Counted from the stretch's first letter, positions 7,570 to 16,384 are shown. The stretch: 64,000 nt of DNA from Chloroflexota bacterium (GCA_016213105.1 JACRBN010000026.1:372001-436000), one strand, 5' to 3'. Notes: a model not told the origin generated them from the letters alone. A program made the numbers and translations.

Positions 7570-8862
7570 TTAGTCAGCAGATGTAAGCGCAGTTTGCAGC
7601 GGAATGTCCGCCACGCCCTCGCGGTTGTTTTCCACATTCATCACGGCGGGGATGAAGAAGCCCGCCAGGCCCATCAGCAGGGTCAGGATGCCAGCGATCC
7701 AATACCAGGCGCGGATGCCGATTGCGTCCGAGACGGGGCCTGCAATCATCAGGCCGAGCGGGGTCATGGCGGTGGCGACGCTGTTGACCAACGCCATCAC
7801 GCGGCCCTGCATGTCGGGGCGCACATTGCTTTGCAGCAGCGCGCCCAGCGGGCCGTTGGTGATCGGGTTCATGAAGCCGCCGATGCCCATGCCGATCAGC
7901 GCCAGCCAGAAATACTGTGACGGGGCCAGACCGATCATCGTCATGCCGACGCCGATGCCGATGATGCCCGACATCGAGGTGGCGACCTTCTTTTTGAAGC
8001 CGCCCCACACGCCCAGGAGCAGGCCGCCCGCGATCACGCCGAAGCCCCAGGCCGAGTCCATCAGGCCGAATTCGAGGGCGCCCTTGCCGAAGTGCTTGAT
8101 GACCAGCAGCGGCATGAGCGAGCCGGTGGGGGTGAGCAGGAAGTTGAGGAAGAAGGCCATGCCCAGGATGGCCATCAGGCCGGGCCAACTGCGCATGTAG
8201 CGGAAGCCTTCGCGCACGTCGCCGAACAGGTTGGACTTTTCTTCATGCGCTTCGGGCGACTTGCGCTCAGGCTGGGGAATGGTGAAGAAGAATAGCGGCA
8301 GGATGGCGATGATGGCGGTGACTACGTCGATCATCAACAGGCCCTGGGTGCTCATCACCTCGATCAACAGCGCGCCGATGGGCGGAGCGATCATGCCCAT
8401 CAGGCCGTACAGAGTCTGGTTCAGGCCGCTGATGCGGGTGAGATGTTTCTCGGGCACCATCAACGGCGTGGAGGCGGACATGGCGGGGAAGTGGAATGCG
8501 CCGCCCAGCGAACGAACCGCCAGGATGACGTACACCTGCCAGACCTGCGCCTGTCCCGTGGCAAACAGCCAGACCAGCAAAAGCGTGAACGCCGCGATGG
8601 CTCCATCGGCCACCATCATGATGATGCGGCGGCTGCTGCGGTCCACGATGGCGCCCGCGAAGGGGCCTAGCAACACCTGGGGCAGCATACCAACCAGCGT
8701 GGCCATGGTCAGCACCACGGCCGAGCCTGTCTTTTGAGTCAGCCACCAGATCAGCGCAAACTGTACCAGCGCGGAGCCGAACAGCGAAAACGCCTGACCT
8801 GTCCAAATGGTAAAGAAGCGGACAGCCCAGTGCTGGGGGACAGGTTGGCTTGGGTTTTTCAT
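7570..8862 (-). CDS. MFS transporter, EntS/macrolide-efflux-like
   Basis: The 430-aa protein has about 12 predicted membrane helices and a cytoplasmic loop near the middle. Its pattern (FFTIWTGQAFSLFGSALVQFALIWWL at the N-terminus, then GPFAGAIVDRSSRRIIM as motif A) is typical of the MFS_3/enterobactin-exporter and Mef-type drug exporters. The ATG at 8862 is chosen over one 14 codons upstream because GAGG lies a few bases before it and the N-terminus then matches the family. The gene stands alone between terminators. The substrate is unknown. Confidence 0.85.
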   Translation of the reverse strand: MKNPSQPVPQHWAVRFFTIWTGQAFSLFGSALVQFALIWWLTQKTGSAVVLTMATLVGMLPQVLLGPFAGAIVDRSSRRIIMMVADGAIAAFTLLLVWLFATGQAQVWQVYVILAVRSLGGAFHFPAMSASTPLMVPEKHLTRISGLNQTLYGLMGMIAPPIGALLIEVMSTQGLLMIDVVTAIIAILPLFFFTIPQPERKSPEAHEEKSNLFGDVREGFRYMRSWPGLMAILGMAFFLNFLLTPTGSLMPLLVIKHFGKGALEFGLMDSAWGFGVIAGGLLLGVWGGFKKKVATSMSGIIGIGVGMTMIGLAPSQYFWLALIGMGIGGFMNPITNGPLGALLQSNVRPDMQGRVMALVNSVATAMTPLGLMIAGPVSDAIGIRAWYWIAGILTLLMGLAGFFIPAVMNVENNREGVADIPLQTALTSAD

Positions 8863-9010
8863 GGCAACCTCAATAATCTCAAGAAAACGGTTTCTGATTT
8901 TCAATTATTATAAATAATATTTTAATTTTGTCAAGTATGCCAAGGTAATATTTAAGAATTTTGAAGTTACCCTTTAGAAAATTCAATTGTTGGAGATGGC
9001 GGTTGGAATC

Positions 9011-9041
9011 AAAAAGAGCCAGCTCTGCGCTGGCTCTTTTT
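9011..9041. terminator. Bidirectional intrinsic terminator
   Basis: A perfect 12-bp stem (aaaaagagccag with ctggctcttttt) and 7-nt loop lies just past the end of the small membrane protein gene at 9045. It has T runs on both strands. Confidence 0.9.
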
Positions 9042-9044
9042 GAT

Positions 9045-9353
9045 TCAGACTTGCAGGACGGGCCGCTTGCGGTGGTCGATCCATTTCAGGAACTGGTAGA
9101 AGACCGTGATGATCAGCCCAATCACGCCGATGTTCTTGACCAGTTCGAGCAGGCCGGAGGCCCCGCCGCCTTCGCCTCCTTCGTGGTGTTCCATGCCCGC
9201 AGGGCGGGTGCCTGTGAACTCTCCGGAACGGGCGTCAGTGGGAGAAGAAGCACTGGACGAGGAGAGGGTCAGCGAGAAGCCTGCGACGATCAATCCAGCC
9301 ACAACGAGAATGATGAGGAGGCGTCCAAGGGTGATGAGAGTCGATTTGAACAT
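9045..9353 (-). CDS. Small two-helix membrane protein, unknown function
   Basis: This 102-aa protein has a hydrophobic segment at about 8-30, a Ser/Gly/Glu-rich linker containing HHEGGEGGG, and a second hydrophobic segment at about 70-90. The start at 9353 lies 4 bp after the stop of the DUF4405-type gene, with a purine-rich AAAGG before it, so the two form an operon closed by the terminator at 9011. A His/Gly-rich loop could bind metal, but I have no evidence for that. Confidence 0.7.
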   Translation of the reverse strand: MFKSTLITLGRLLIILVVAGLIVAGFSLTLSSSSASSPTDARSGEFTGTRPAGMEHHEGGEGGGASGLLELVKNIGVIGLIITVFYQFLKWIDHRKRPVLQV

Positions 9354-9357
9354 GGGA

Positions 9358-9870
9358 TTACCTTTCGTTGATCTTGACGGGCACGGCCTGCGGCTGCAGC
9401 GACTGGGGTGCGCGGCGGCGGAAGAGATTGCCGACGGGTTGGAGCATGTGGTGCAGGACCCATTTCCAGTTGAGGGCCAGGTGCAGGCCGATGATGTACA
9501 GGCTGGCATCCGAGGATAGGCTGTGGATGCTCTTCCACGCCATGCCGCCATCGATGGTGATGCCCAGTGTAGGCAGGACAGCCTTGGAAATCATCAGCCC
9601 CGAGTAGAATGCGGCGGTCATGGCGATGAATAGCGCGGCGCTTAAGATATAGTTCAGGCGCGTTTGCAGAGATTGCTTCTGGAAGAAGCGCCTGGTGACT
9701 GCGGCGAACCAGTCGAAGCTGAGCAGCAGGTGGGTCAGGATGGCAGCCAGGGCAGCCACGCCCAGCCACTCGTGGATCGTCTCGCCGGTCAGTTTTTCCG
9801 AGATCACGACGATGGTGGTTGCAGCCACGACGAGGTCGGTGATAATTTTGTTGCGAATTTTTGAATTCAT
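9358..9870 (-). CDS. DUF4405-type helical membrane protein (cytochrome b-like fold)
   Basis: The 170-aa protein has four membrane helices. Conserved-looking histidines in HEWLG, THLLLSFDWF, IHSLSS and LHLALNWKW match the DUF4405 pattern and resemble di-haem cytochrome b bundles. The ATG at 9870 has GGAGA 5 nt upstream; an earlier in-frame ATG at 9906 lacks one. An 11-bp-spaced direct repeat overlaps the expected -35 region, suggesting control by an OmpR-type activator. Function is unknown; a membrane redox role is plausible. Confidence 0.7.
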   Translation of the reverse strand: MNSKIRNKIITDLVVAATTIVVISEKLTGETIHEWLGVAALAAILTHLLLSFDWFAAVTRRFFQKQSLQTRLNYILSAALFIAMTAAFYSGLMISKAVLPTLGITIDGGMAWKSIHSLSSDASLYIIGLHLALNWKWVLHHMLQPVGNLFRRRAPQSLQPQAVPVKINER

Positions 9871-9901
9871 GATTGTCTCCTTGGTGTTGTTTACAGAGAC
9901 A

Positions 9902-9945
9902 ATCATAATTTCCGCATGTTGTGTGAAGGTGGAGTAAAGGTGGAG
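9902..9945 (-). promoter_or_regulatory. Candidate promoter with tandem direct repeat
   Basis: On the minus strand a TATGAT -10 (9902-9907) lies 32 nt before the ATG. Two copies of ctccacctt (plus-strand 9925-9934 and 9936-9945) are spaced 11 bp apart and overlap the -35 position. This is the geometry of OmpR/PhoB-family sites. Confidence 0.4.
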
Positions 9946-9979
9946 AGATTGTGAAGAATTCTGTCCCCCATATCAACAC

Positions 9980-10015
9980 AAAGACCTCCTCGCCATTTTC
10001 GCAAGGAGGTCTTTT
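9980..10015 (-). terminator. Intrinsic terminator of the etfBA transcript
   Basis: An 11-bp perfect stem (aaagacctcct with aggaggtcttt) lies downstream of etfA, with A/T-rich flanks. Confidence 0.8.
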
Positions 10016-10036
10016 CTGTTTACCACTTACCAATTA

Positions 10037-11026
10037 CTACTTACCGAGCTTTTTCTTGAAAGCCTCGGTCAACGCGGGGATGATCGCGAACAGGTCACCG
10101 ACCACGCCATAGCGCGCCTGGGTGAAGATCGGGGCATCGGCATCCTTGTTGATGGCGACGATTACTTTCGCGTTGCGCATGCCCACCAGATGCTGGATCG
10201 CGCCCGAGATGCCTGCCGCGATGTACAGGTCAGGGCTGACGACTTTGCCCGTCTGGCCGACCTGATTGGAGTAGGGGATGTAGCCCGCGTCGACGGCAGC
10301 GCGCGAGGCGCCGACTGCGCCGCCCAGCACGGAGGCCAGGTCGCCGACCAGGTCGAATCCTTTTTGCGCGGTGGCTTTTTCGTCCAGGCCCAGCGACGGG
10401 TTGTTCGATACGCCGCGTCCGCCCGAGACGATCACGGGGGAATCGGTCAGGTTGACGATGTTCTCGGCCACGGCGTAGCCTTCCACGGCGGTGATGGCCT
10501 CGGCCTTGGCATCCGCCCTGGTCAAGGTGCCTGTGCGTCCCGCTTCGGCGGTGGGCTTGGGGAAGGCGCGCGCGCGGATGGTCGCCATCACGGGCTTGCC
10601 CGCGCAGACGGTTTTCTCCAGCACCTTGCCCTCGTAGATCGGACGGGTGGCAACCAGGTTGCCGTCATCTGCTTCCAGCGCGGTGACATCGGTCAGCACG
10701 CCCGTGCCTAGATCCACGGCGGACATGGCAGCCAGCTCACGGGTGCGGGCAGTGGTCGGGAACAGGATCAGATCGGGGCTTGAGGCGGCAGCCAGCGCTG
10801 ACAGGGTCGAGGCAAACGGTTCGGCGCGGTAATCCAACAGGGCGGGGTCATCCACGAGCAGGACTTCATCCGCGCCAAACTCAAATGCCGACTGGGCGAT
10901 CCCATCCACACCCGAGCCGAACACCAGCGCGACGGCGCTGCCGAAGGTCTTGGCCAGGCCGAGCGCCTCCCACGAAGCGGGCTGGACGGCGCCCTTGAAA
11001 TGATCGATGTAGACAAAAGTTTTCAT
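10037..11026 (-). CDS. etfA: Electron transfer flavoprotein, alpha subunit
   Basis: The 329-aa protein has the C-terminal ETF-alpha FAD-binding signature: SGGRG, then [25 protein letters not shown] and [16 protein letters not shown]. EtfAB accepts electrons from acyl-CoA dehydrogenases and delivers them to the quinone pool through an ETF:quinone oxidoreductase, which is not in this window. Its start overlaps the etfB stop (ATGA) and has GGAGAAGG before it. The acyl-CoA dehydrogenase that would feed it lies upstream on the same strand. Confidence 0.95.
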   Translation of the reverse strand: MKTFVYIDHFKGAVQPASWEALGLAKTFGSAVALVFGSGVDGIAQSAFEFGADEVLLVDDPALLDYRAEPFASTLSALAAASSPDLILFPTTARTRELAAMSAVDLGTGVLTDVTALEADDGNLVATRPIYEGKVLEKTVCAGKPVMATIRARAFPKPTAEAGRTGTLTRADAKAEAITAVEGYAVAENIVNLTDSPVIVSGGRGVSNNPSLGLDEKATAQKGFDLVGDLASVLGGAVGASRAAVDAGYIPYSNQVGQTGKVVSPDLYIAAGISGAIQHLVGMRNAKVIVAINKDADAPIFTQARYGVVGDLFAIIPALTEAFKKKLGK

Positions 11027-11793
11027 AGCACCTTCTCCGCCAGGATTTTGTCGGCCAGTTTGTCGGCGATCTCCGCGGGACTCTCGCCCGTGATGATCTC
11101 AACCTTCGTCTCGCGGCTGGGCGGATTCATCAACTCGGCGCGCGTCACGAGCGCGGTGGGAGCGGCCACGCCCAGGTCGGCCAGCGTCCAAACGGGGATG
11201 GCGGCCTTCGAGGCCTTGCGGATGCCCATGAAGGACGGATAACGCGGCTCGCCGATGCTTTGGACAACGCTCAGCACCGCAGGCAGTTTCGCGCTGACGG
11301 TTTGTCGGCCTTCCTCGATGACGCGCTCGACGGTCACGTTTCCGCCGTCGACTTTGATCTGGCCAGCCAGCCCCAGCATCGGCCACCCGAGGACGCGGGC
11401 GGTCTGCGCGGGGGTCAGGCCTGCGCCGTTGTCGAGGGTCTGACGGCCAAAGACGACCATATCCGCGCCGCCGATCTTCTGGATGGCGGCTGCCAGGACG
11501 CGCGCCGCGCCGAGCGTATCCAGTCCGTCCAGCGCGGAGTCGGAGACCAGCACGGCTTCATCCGCGCCCATGGCGAGCGCGTGCTTGAGCGCATCCTTGG
11601 CGGACTCAGGCCCAATGCACAGCGCGGTGACTGTGCCGTTCGTGGTTTCCTTCTGCTGAAGCGCGCCTTCGACGGCGTACTCGTCGAACGGGTTGATTAC
11701 CAGCGGCGCGTCCCCCCACGATACTTGTCCGTTCTCGGCCTTGACTTTGGCTTCCGAGTCAGGCACTTGCTTGATGCAGGCGATGATTTTCAA
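11023..11793 (-). CDS. etfB: Electron transfer flavoprotein, beta subunit
   Basis: The 256-aa protein has the ETF-beta hallmarks: N-terminal KIIACIKQVPDSEA, NPFDEYAVEGAL, ALAMGADEAVLVSD and a C-terminal recognition-loop region. It starts with TTG at 11793, supported by a strong AAGGAGG 6-7 nt upstream; no ATG or GTG fits better. It is translationally coupled to etfA. Confidence 0.95.
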   Translation of the reverse strand: MKIIACIKQVPDSEAKVKAENGQVSWGDAPLVINPFDEYAVEGALQQKETTNGTVTALCIGPESAKDALKHALAMGADEAVLVSDSALDGLDTLGAARVLAAAIQKIGGADMVVFGRQTLDNGAGLTPAQTARVLGWPMLGLAGQIKVDGGNVTVERVIEEGRQTVSAKLPAVLSVVQSIGEPRYPSFMGIRKASKAAIPVWTLADLGVAAPTALVTRAELMNPPSRETKVEIITGESPAEIADKLADKILAEKVL

Positions 11794-11829
11794 AGCACTC
11801 CTCCTTGAGGTTGAGTTGATTCGCTTTAC

Positions 11830-12117
11830 TTATCCGTTGAGCCATGCCGCGATCACAAACACATCCGCCGCCAGCACGGCTGCCAATCCAAGCGCACTGA
11901 ATATCTTCTGTCTGAGTACCCACTGCTGCTTGTTCTCCAGTCCCTTAAGGAAGAAATCCCTGAACGGATATGGCGAGTTTGGGTTGGACAGGCTCTGGTA
12001 GAGTTCCTCGTAATACTGGTCCGTTCTGAACCAGAGCTTGTACGAGTTCAGAAAGAACATCAGGCTGAACAGCAGGAAGACGAGCACGAAGCTGGTGGGA
12101 AGGGATGTTGTCGCCAT
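11830..12117 (-). CDS. Small membrane protein between acyl-CoA dehydrogenase and etfB
   Basis: The 95-aa protein has two predicted helices (about 8-26 and 70-92) flanking a charged Tyr/Pro-rich loop. The ATG at 12117 is preferred over an upstream TTG; no clear ribosome binding site is visible for either. It lies between acyl-CoA dehydrogenase and etfBA, all on one strand, so it is probably part of that unit. No family is recognised. Confidence 0.6.
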   Translation of the reverse strand: MATTSLPTSFVLVFLLFSLMFFLNSYKLWFRTDQYYEELYQSLSNPNSPYPFRDFFLKGLENKQQWVLRQKIFSALGLAAVLAADVFVIAAWLNG

Positions 12118-12153
12118 ATCACTAGGTAATCTACACAAGGGTTGGAATGTTGA

Positions 12154-12190
12154 AAGGTTGGCAGGTTCAAACGTTCAACTTGCCAACCTT
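12154..12190. repeat. Palindromic intergenic repeat
   Basis: Arms aaggttggca and tgccaacctt flank an inner ttcaaacgttcaac. The gttgaacgtt-type core resembles the palindrome inside the CydDC gene at 30398, so both may belong to one repeat family. Confidence 0.5.
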
Positions 12191-12198
12191 CAAACTTG

Positions 12199-13407
12199 CT
12201 AACTTTGCCACACACTCTCATCATACGCGGGCAACTCGCAGCGCAGCGGCTTGTCCGTCCGCTCGCCGAGGGCGTAGCCTGCCTGAATCAATGACTGGAT
12301 CTCGGAGCTGCCTTCGTAGATGACCGCGCCCTTCGAGTTGCGCAGGTAGCGTTCCACGTCGTATTCGTCGCTGAAGCCGTATGCGCCGTGGATCTGGATG
12401 GCCTCGTTGGCGGCGTTGAAGGAGGCCTCGGTGGCGAACTTCTTGGCGTAGGAGGTCTCGCGTGTGGAGCGTTTGCCCTGGTTCTTCAACCAGCCGACCT
12501 GGTAATACAGCAGGCGCGCAATCTCGTAATCCTGCGCCATCTTCGCGATCTTTTCCTGGATGAGCTGATGCTCCGCGATGGGCTTGCCGAAGGTCTTGCG
12601 CGTCTTGGCGTAGCTCACGCTGGCCTCCAGGCTGGCGCGGATGATGCCCGTCGCGCCCGAGGCCACGGTGTAGCGTCCATGGTCGAAGCCCGACATGGTG
12701 ATCTTGAAGCCCTCGCCCTCCTCGCCGATGCGGTTGGCCACGGGGACTTTGACATCGGTGAACGAGATCCAGCCTGTCGAACCCGCGCGCACACCCAGTT
12801 TGCCGTGGATGTCGCCCGTCTTCACGCCCTCGCTGTGCAGGTCGACGATAAAGGCGGACAGCCCTTCCGAGGCCTTTCGCGCTGAGGGATTCGTTTTAAC
12901 GGTGACCATCGCCAGGTCCGCTTTGGTGGCGAGGGAGATCCACATCTTCTCTCCGTTCAGGATGTAGAAATCCCCGTCCCGTTTGGCGGTGGTCGTCATG
13001 GCGGCCACATCGGACCCCATGCCTGGTTCCGTGAAAGCGCCGCAGCCCAGCTTTTCCCCGCTGGCCAGCGGCACGAGCAGTCTTTCCTTTTGTTCCTCGG
13101 TGCCCCACTGGAAGAGATTCAACGAGCACAGCCCTGCGTGGACCGACATCGCCACCCGCAGGGACGTGTCCACCGCTTCGAGTTCCTCGCAGGCCAGGCC
13201 CAGGGTCAGGTAATCCATGCCCTGGCCGCCGTAGCGTACGGGGATGCAGATTCCAAGGATGCCAAGCTCGCCCATGCGCTTGAGTGCCGTGGGGATCGGC
13301 TCCTGTTTGCGGTCGTGCTCCTTGATGACCGGTGCGATTTCCTTCTGGGCGAAGTCGCGCACCATCTTCTGAACCATTTGATGCTCGGGGGAAAGGGCGA
13401 AGTCCAT
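12199..13407 (-). CDS. Acyl-CoA dehydrogenase
   Basis: The 402-aa protein has all acyl-CoA dehydrogenase signatures: the FAD/substrate motif CGAFTEPGMGSDVAAM, WISLATKAD, the C-terminal catalytic base context IYEGSSEIQ and the QIHGAYGFSDEYDVERY block. It oxidises acyl-CoA to enoyl-CoA and passes electrons to EtfAB, encoded just downstream. The ATG has a GGAG site. Upstream are a clear TATAAT and a palindromic operator overlapping the -35, which indicates control by a TetR-family repressor. Chain-length specificity cannot be judged. Confidence 0.95.
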   Translation of the reverse strand: MDFALSPEHQMVQKMVRDFAQKEIAPVIKEHDRKQEPIPTALKRMGELGILGICIPVRYGGQGMDYLTLGLACEELEAVDTSLRVAMSVHAGLCSLNLFQWGTEEQKERLLVPLASGEKLGCGAFTEPGMGSDVAAMTTTAKRDGDFYILNGEKMWISLATKADLAMVTVKTNPSARKASEGLSAFIVDLHSEGVKTGDIHGKLGVRAGSTGWISFTDVKVPVANRIGEEGEGFKITMSGFDHGRYTVASGATGIIRASLEASVSYAKTRKTFGKPIAEHQLIQEKIAKMAQDYEIARLLYYQVGWLKNQGKRSTRETSYAKKFATEASFNAANEAIQIHGAYGFSDEYDVERYLRNSKGAVIYEGSSEIQSLIQAGYALGERTDKPLRCELPAYDESVWQS

Positions 13408-13433
13408 GCTGCACTCCTGTGTGTGATTTTCGT

Positions 13434-13474
13434 ATTATATCCCAATTTTCACAAAACTACCGAACGGTCGGTAG
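13434..13474 (-). promoter_or_regulatory. Promoter with TetR-type operator for the acyl-CoA dehydrogenase gene
   Basis: The minus-strand -10 TATAAT is at 13434-13439. The near-perfect palindrome ctaccgaacggtcggtag (13457-13474) covers the -35 position. ACCGA/TCGGT half-sites are typical of TetR-family repressors of fatty-acid degradation genes. No TetR gene is in this window. Confidence 0.65.
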
Positions 13475-13495
13475 ATAAAATAAGGCAATAAAAAT

Positions 13496-13526
13496 GCCCG
13501 GCGCGGTTGGAACCGTGCGCCGGGCT
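13496..13526 (-). terminator. Intrinsic terminator of the 40-aa peptide gene
   Basis: A GC-rich stem (gcccggcgc with gcgccgggc, 2-nt bulge) is followed on the minus strand by a T-rich tail (atttttatt). Confidence 0.75.
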
Positions 13527-13547
13527 AGGGGAGGGATTGGGTATCAC

Positions 13548-13670
13548 TCATTTGGTTTCGATACCCATGTTGCTCAATTCGTCTGCATTGTAGCGGGACA
13601 CGAACAGGTTCGCGCCGGCCAGCAGGCCAAGGAGCAGGATGCCGATCAGGGCTGTGATCAAAATGAACAT
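13548..13670 (-). CDS. 40-aa single-helix membrane peptide
   Basis: This is a short gene with a textbook AGGAGG site 4-5 nt before its ATG and its own terminator at 13496. The product begins with a hydrophobic helix (residues 2-24, FILITALIGILLLGLLAGAN) and ends with a short polar tail containing SRYNADELSNMGIETK. With a strong ribosome binding site, one helix and a dedicated terminator it looks like a genuine, well-expressed small membrane protein. Function unknown. Confidence 0.75.
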   Translation of the reverse strand: MFILITALIGILLLGLLAGANLFVSRYNADELSNMGIETK

Positions 13671-14000
13671 TGAGCCTCCTTTCTTTGTGCTCACTATCAG
13701 TTTAACGCGATTTGCGGCAAAAGGTTTCTCCCCTAACAGTACTGTAATTGAATCACTGTACAGTTTTGTAAGGGATGGCGATGGGACGCAGGCGGGGTTG
13801 GTTTTGTTCCCATGCTCGTCATTTTATTCTGCGCCTGTTGCCCCACTGTGCGCGATTTGTGGGGAGATTGCGTCGCCATGCCTGATGCAATTCATCCCTT
13901 TGGAGGCTGTCTGGAAAAGGGACATTTCTATCTTGGGCTAACACAAACCTGAAAACAGTTGACAAAAAAAGCATTTGGGATAAAATAGGCAGGCACTCAA
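13671..14000. other. 330-bp intergenic region
   Basis: It holds the leader of the 40-aa peptide gene on the minus strand, with a weak TTGCCG...GATAGT promoter near 13690-13720, and the tRNA promoter at its right end. The middle (about 13740-13940) shows no convincing gene or repeat. Confidence 0.6.
13959..13986 (+). promoter_or_regulatory. Promoter of tRNA-Leu
   Basis: TTGACA (13959-13964), a 16-bp spacer and TAAAAT (13981-13986) stand 14 bp before the mature tRNA. Confidence 0.8.
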
Positions 14001-14084
<84 letters not shown>

Positions 14085-14089
14085 CACTT

Positions 14090-14116
14090 GCCCGCTTCAA
14101 AGCGGGCATTTTCTTT
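14090..14116 (+). terminator. Intrinsic terminator after tRNA-Leu
   Basis: A 7-bp GC stem (gcccgct with agcgggc) with loop tcaa is followed by attttcttt. Confidence 0.8.
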
Positions 14117-14124
14117 GGATACGC

Positions 14125-15120
14125 ATGGATCGGATTTGGAATTTTATCGATAAAAAGAAGTTTTGGAATAGCCTGAAGCTGCTCTTGATCCTGGTGCTGC
14201 TGGCAGGCTTTTTCTACTATATTCCCCTGCCGAAAATCCTGGGCGTGTTCACGACGGTCAACCCGTGGCCGCTGCTTTGGACGCTGGCCATCAGCATGGT
14301 GGCAATCTACATAACCTCCATTGAACTGTGGGTGCTGACCCATAAACAGGGCATCCCGCTTTCGGTCTTTCAATTATTCCTCCTCAACCTGAGCATTCGT
14401 TTCTATTCCTTTTTCTCCCCCATCTCCAGCCTGGGAACGCTCATGCGCTGGCAGAGGCTCTCCACGGGCGACAAGGGCGCCGAGGGGTTGGTTGCGATTG
14501 CCGCCAATCGTGTACTCGACATCATCGTGGCCATCGCCGTTGGCCTGTTTTGGGGCATCTCGGCCCTGAACCAGGAAATGATCAACCTGCCTGTCCTGTT
14601 GGTATACCTGACGCTCTTTCTGGTGCCGTTATGGCTGGCGCTCAAGGTCAGCGCACCCGTGTCGGCCTGGGCTGTGCGTAAAAGCGAAGCGGGCGGCAAT
14701 CGCTGGGTGGCGAAAGGCTTCCGCCTGGTCGCGAAGTTGTTTGCCTCCCTGGAAATCTACCGCACCTTCACAGGCCCCGAACTCCTGCTCCTGACCTTCA
14801 CTGCCGTGATCGGCGAACTGGTCACCCTGCTGGCATTCGTCCTAATCGCACTGTCTGTGCATATCTCGATCTCGGTCGTGGATCTGGGCTGGATGCGCTC
14901 GCTGCTGTTCCTGGCGGCCCTGACCCCCTTCACCCTGACGGGCGGATTTGGCCTGCGGGAGGTCAGCACCGTGATCATCATGGCGGGGCTGGGGATTCCC
15001 GCCGACCAGGCCGCCGCCTTCTCCCTGCTGGTCTACGCCCGCAGCATGGTTGTGAGTCTGCTGGGCGGCACCGTGGAACTCGGCACGCTGCTGACCGAAC
15101 GGTACAAACGTCCCGCCTGA
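14125..15120 (+). CDS. Flippase-like integral membrane protein of the LPG-synthase TM (UPF0104) family
   Basis: The 331-aa protein has about eight predicted helices. It has the family pattern of a short charged N-terminus, NLSIRFYSFFSPISSLGTLMRW near residue 90-110, and a late TGGFGLREVSTVIIMAGLG motif. This family comprises the membrane domain of lysyl-phosphatidylglycerol synthase and many stand-alone proteins thought to move or modify glycolipids. No cytosolic aminoacyl-transferase domain is attached. No clear ribosome binding site precedes the ATG, which is only 8 bp after the tRNA terminator. A second family member lies at 46551. Confidence 0.75.
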   Translation: MDRIWNFIDKKKFWNSLKLLLILVLLAGFFYYIPLPKILGVFTTVNPWPLLWTLAISMVAIYITSIELWVLTHKQGIPLSVFQLFLLNLSIRFYSFFSPISSLGTLMRWQRLSTGDKGAEGLVAIAANRVLDIIVAIAVGLFWGISALNQEMINLPVLLVYLTLFLVPLWLALKVSAPVSAWAVRKSEAGGNRWVAKGFRLVAKLFASLEIYRTFTGPELLLLTFTAVIGELVTLLAFVLIALSVHISISVVDLGWMRSLLFLAALTPFTLTGGFGLREVSTVIIMAGLGIPADQAAAFSLLVYARSMVVSLLGGTVELGTLLTERYKRPA

Positions 15121-15199
15121 TAGGTTTTACGGCGGGGTTTTCGGGTATCATGTAGCAGTTGCCGTTGGCGACAATCCACCATAAAGGTTACGCCGAACC

Positions 15200-16384
15200 A
15201 TGACACGCCTTCTCGTCTCCACCAATCATCGCGAAGTGCTCAACAACGCCATCTCGGGCTGGCTGTATGTTGTGGACGTGGAGAATCGTACGGTCATCAA
15301 AAGATGCTCGGGGGTGGAAGCGCCCTATCGGACGCACGACACCAACCCGCGCGGCGGAATGCGCGGCATCCGCGGCATCGGTTTCAGACAGGGTGAGCTG
15401 GCCATTTCCAATTACTCCTCCGTTCTGTTCTTCGACCGTCATTGGAGTTTGCTGCGCGTTCTCACCCACCCTTCGATTGCATCCATCCACGAAATTCTGT
15501 ACACCGAAAAGGGGGTCTGGGTTACCTCGACCGCCAACGATGTGCTGGCCCGCTTTGACGCGGATGGGAACCTGGATCCGCTGATCTACATGCGCGCCCA
15601 AAAGTCTTTGATGCGGAAACTGGGCGGGCCGCTCAAGCAGATCGTCCGCCCGAAGGACCTGCAGGTTGGAAAGAAGGATTTCCGCATGAGGACCTACTTC
15701 AACCTGGACGTGTATGATCGCGTGCATCTCAACAGCGTGTGCCAGTTGCCCGATGGGAGGTTGCTGTTGTCTCTGGGCCTGCTGGTGGGGGATTACTTTG
15801 GCTTCCTGATGAATATCAAAACCCTGATGATGAAATTGAAGGTGTGGGATTTCTTCCTGGGCATCAATCGCGCGATCCGGCGTCTGCTGCGCAGGGACAA
15901 ACAAATGCTCAGCGACCTGGTCGTCCAGCCTGCCAAGGGAAAGTCGGCCATTGTCAGCCTGGATGCGGACGGGACCTGGCAGACGCACCTGGTGATCGAC
16001 ACCGCCCAAAATCCCAGCCATTCCGTTCGCGGCTTATCCGACGGCACCGCCGTATATCTGAACACCTCGCACGGTGAGATCATCCACTTCGACCTGGACG
16101 GCAGGGTTATCTCCACGACCAAGATCAGCGAGAAATTCCTGCGCGGCCTGCTCGAACTGCCCGATGGACATTTGGCGCTGGGCAGCAGCAATCATTTGTT
16201 GATCTTCGACCTGAAGACCTGCTCAATCGTGGACCGTATCGAGTTGTCGCCTGAACCGCTCAACTCGATCTTTGATATCCAGATCATGCCCCCCGATTTT
16301 GACCTGCCGCCCGATGCATTGGAGGATCGGTTTGGGAAAATTGCCGGATACAATGGGCGCGAAACGATCTGGCAGAAAAACTGA
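15200..16384 (+). CDS. Beta-propeller-like protein, first of a tandem paralogous pair
   Basis: The 394-aa soluble protein is rich in short beta-strands with repeated phrases such as DGRLLLSLG, DGTAVYLNTSHGEIIHFD and DGHLALGSSNHLLIFD, as in YVTN/WD-type propellers. It shares long conserved blocks with the next gene product: NPRGGMRG, SNYS, FDRHW, ASIHE, HLNS, NPSHSVR and a terminal PPDFDLPPD. AAAGG precedes the ATG. No signal peptide is visible, so it is probably cytoplasmic. The location between a flippase-like protein and a GT4 glycosyltransferase suggests a link to surface glycan or glycolipid synthesis. The family is not one I can name. Confidence 0.7.
   Translation: MTRLLVSTNHREVLNNAISGWLYVVDVENRTVIKRCSGVEAPYRTHDTNPRGGMRGIRGIGFRQGELAISNYSSVLFFDRHWSLLRVLTHPSIASIHEILYTEKGVWVTSTANDVLARFDADGNLDPLIYMRAQKSLMRKLGGPLKQIVRPKDLQVGKKDFRMRTYFNLDVYDRVHLNSVCQLPDGRLLLSLGLLVGDYFGFLMNIKTLMMKLKVWDFFLGINRAIRRLLRRDKQMLSDLVVQPAKGKSAIVSLDADGTWQTHLVIDTAQNPSHSVRGLSDGTAVYLNTSHGEIIHFDLDGRVISTTKISEKFLRGLLELPDGHLALGSSNHLLIFDLKTCSIVDRIELSPEPLNSIFDIQIMPPDFDLPPDALEDRFGKIAGYNGRETIWQKN

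Noticed and set aside
13639-13941. 100-codon plus-strand frame before tRNA-Leu
   Set aside because: It has no ribosome binding site and overlaps the better supported 40-aa gene on the other strand.
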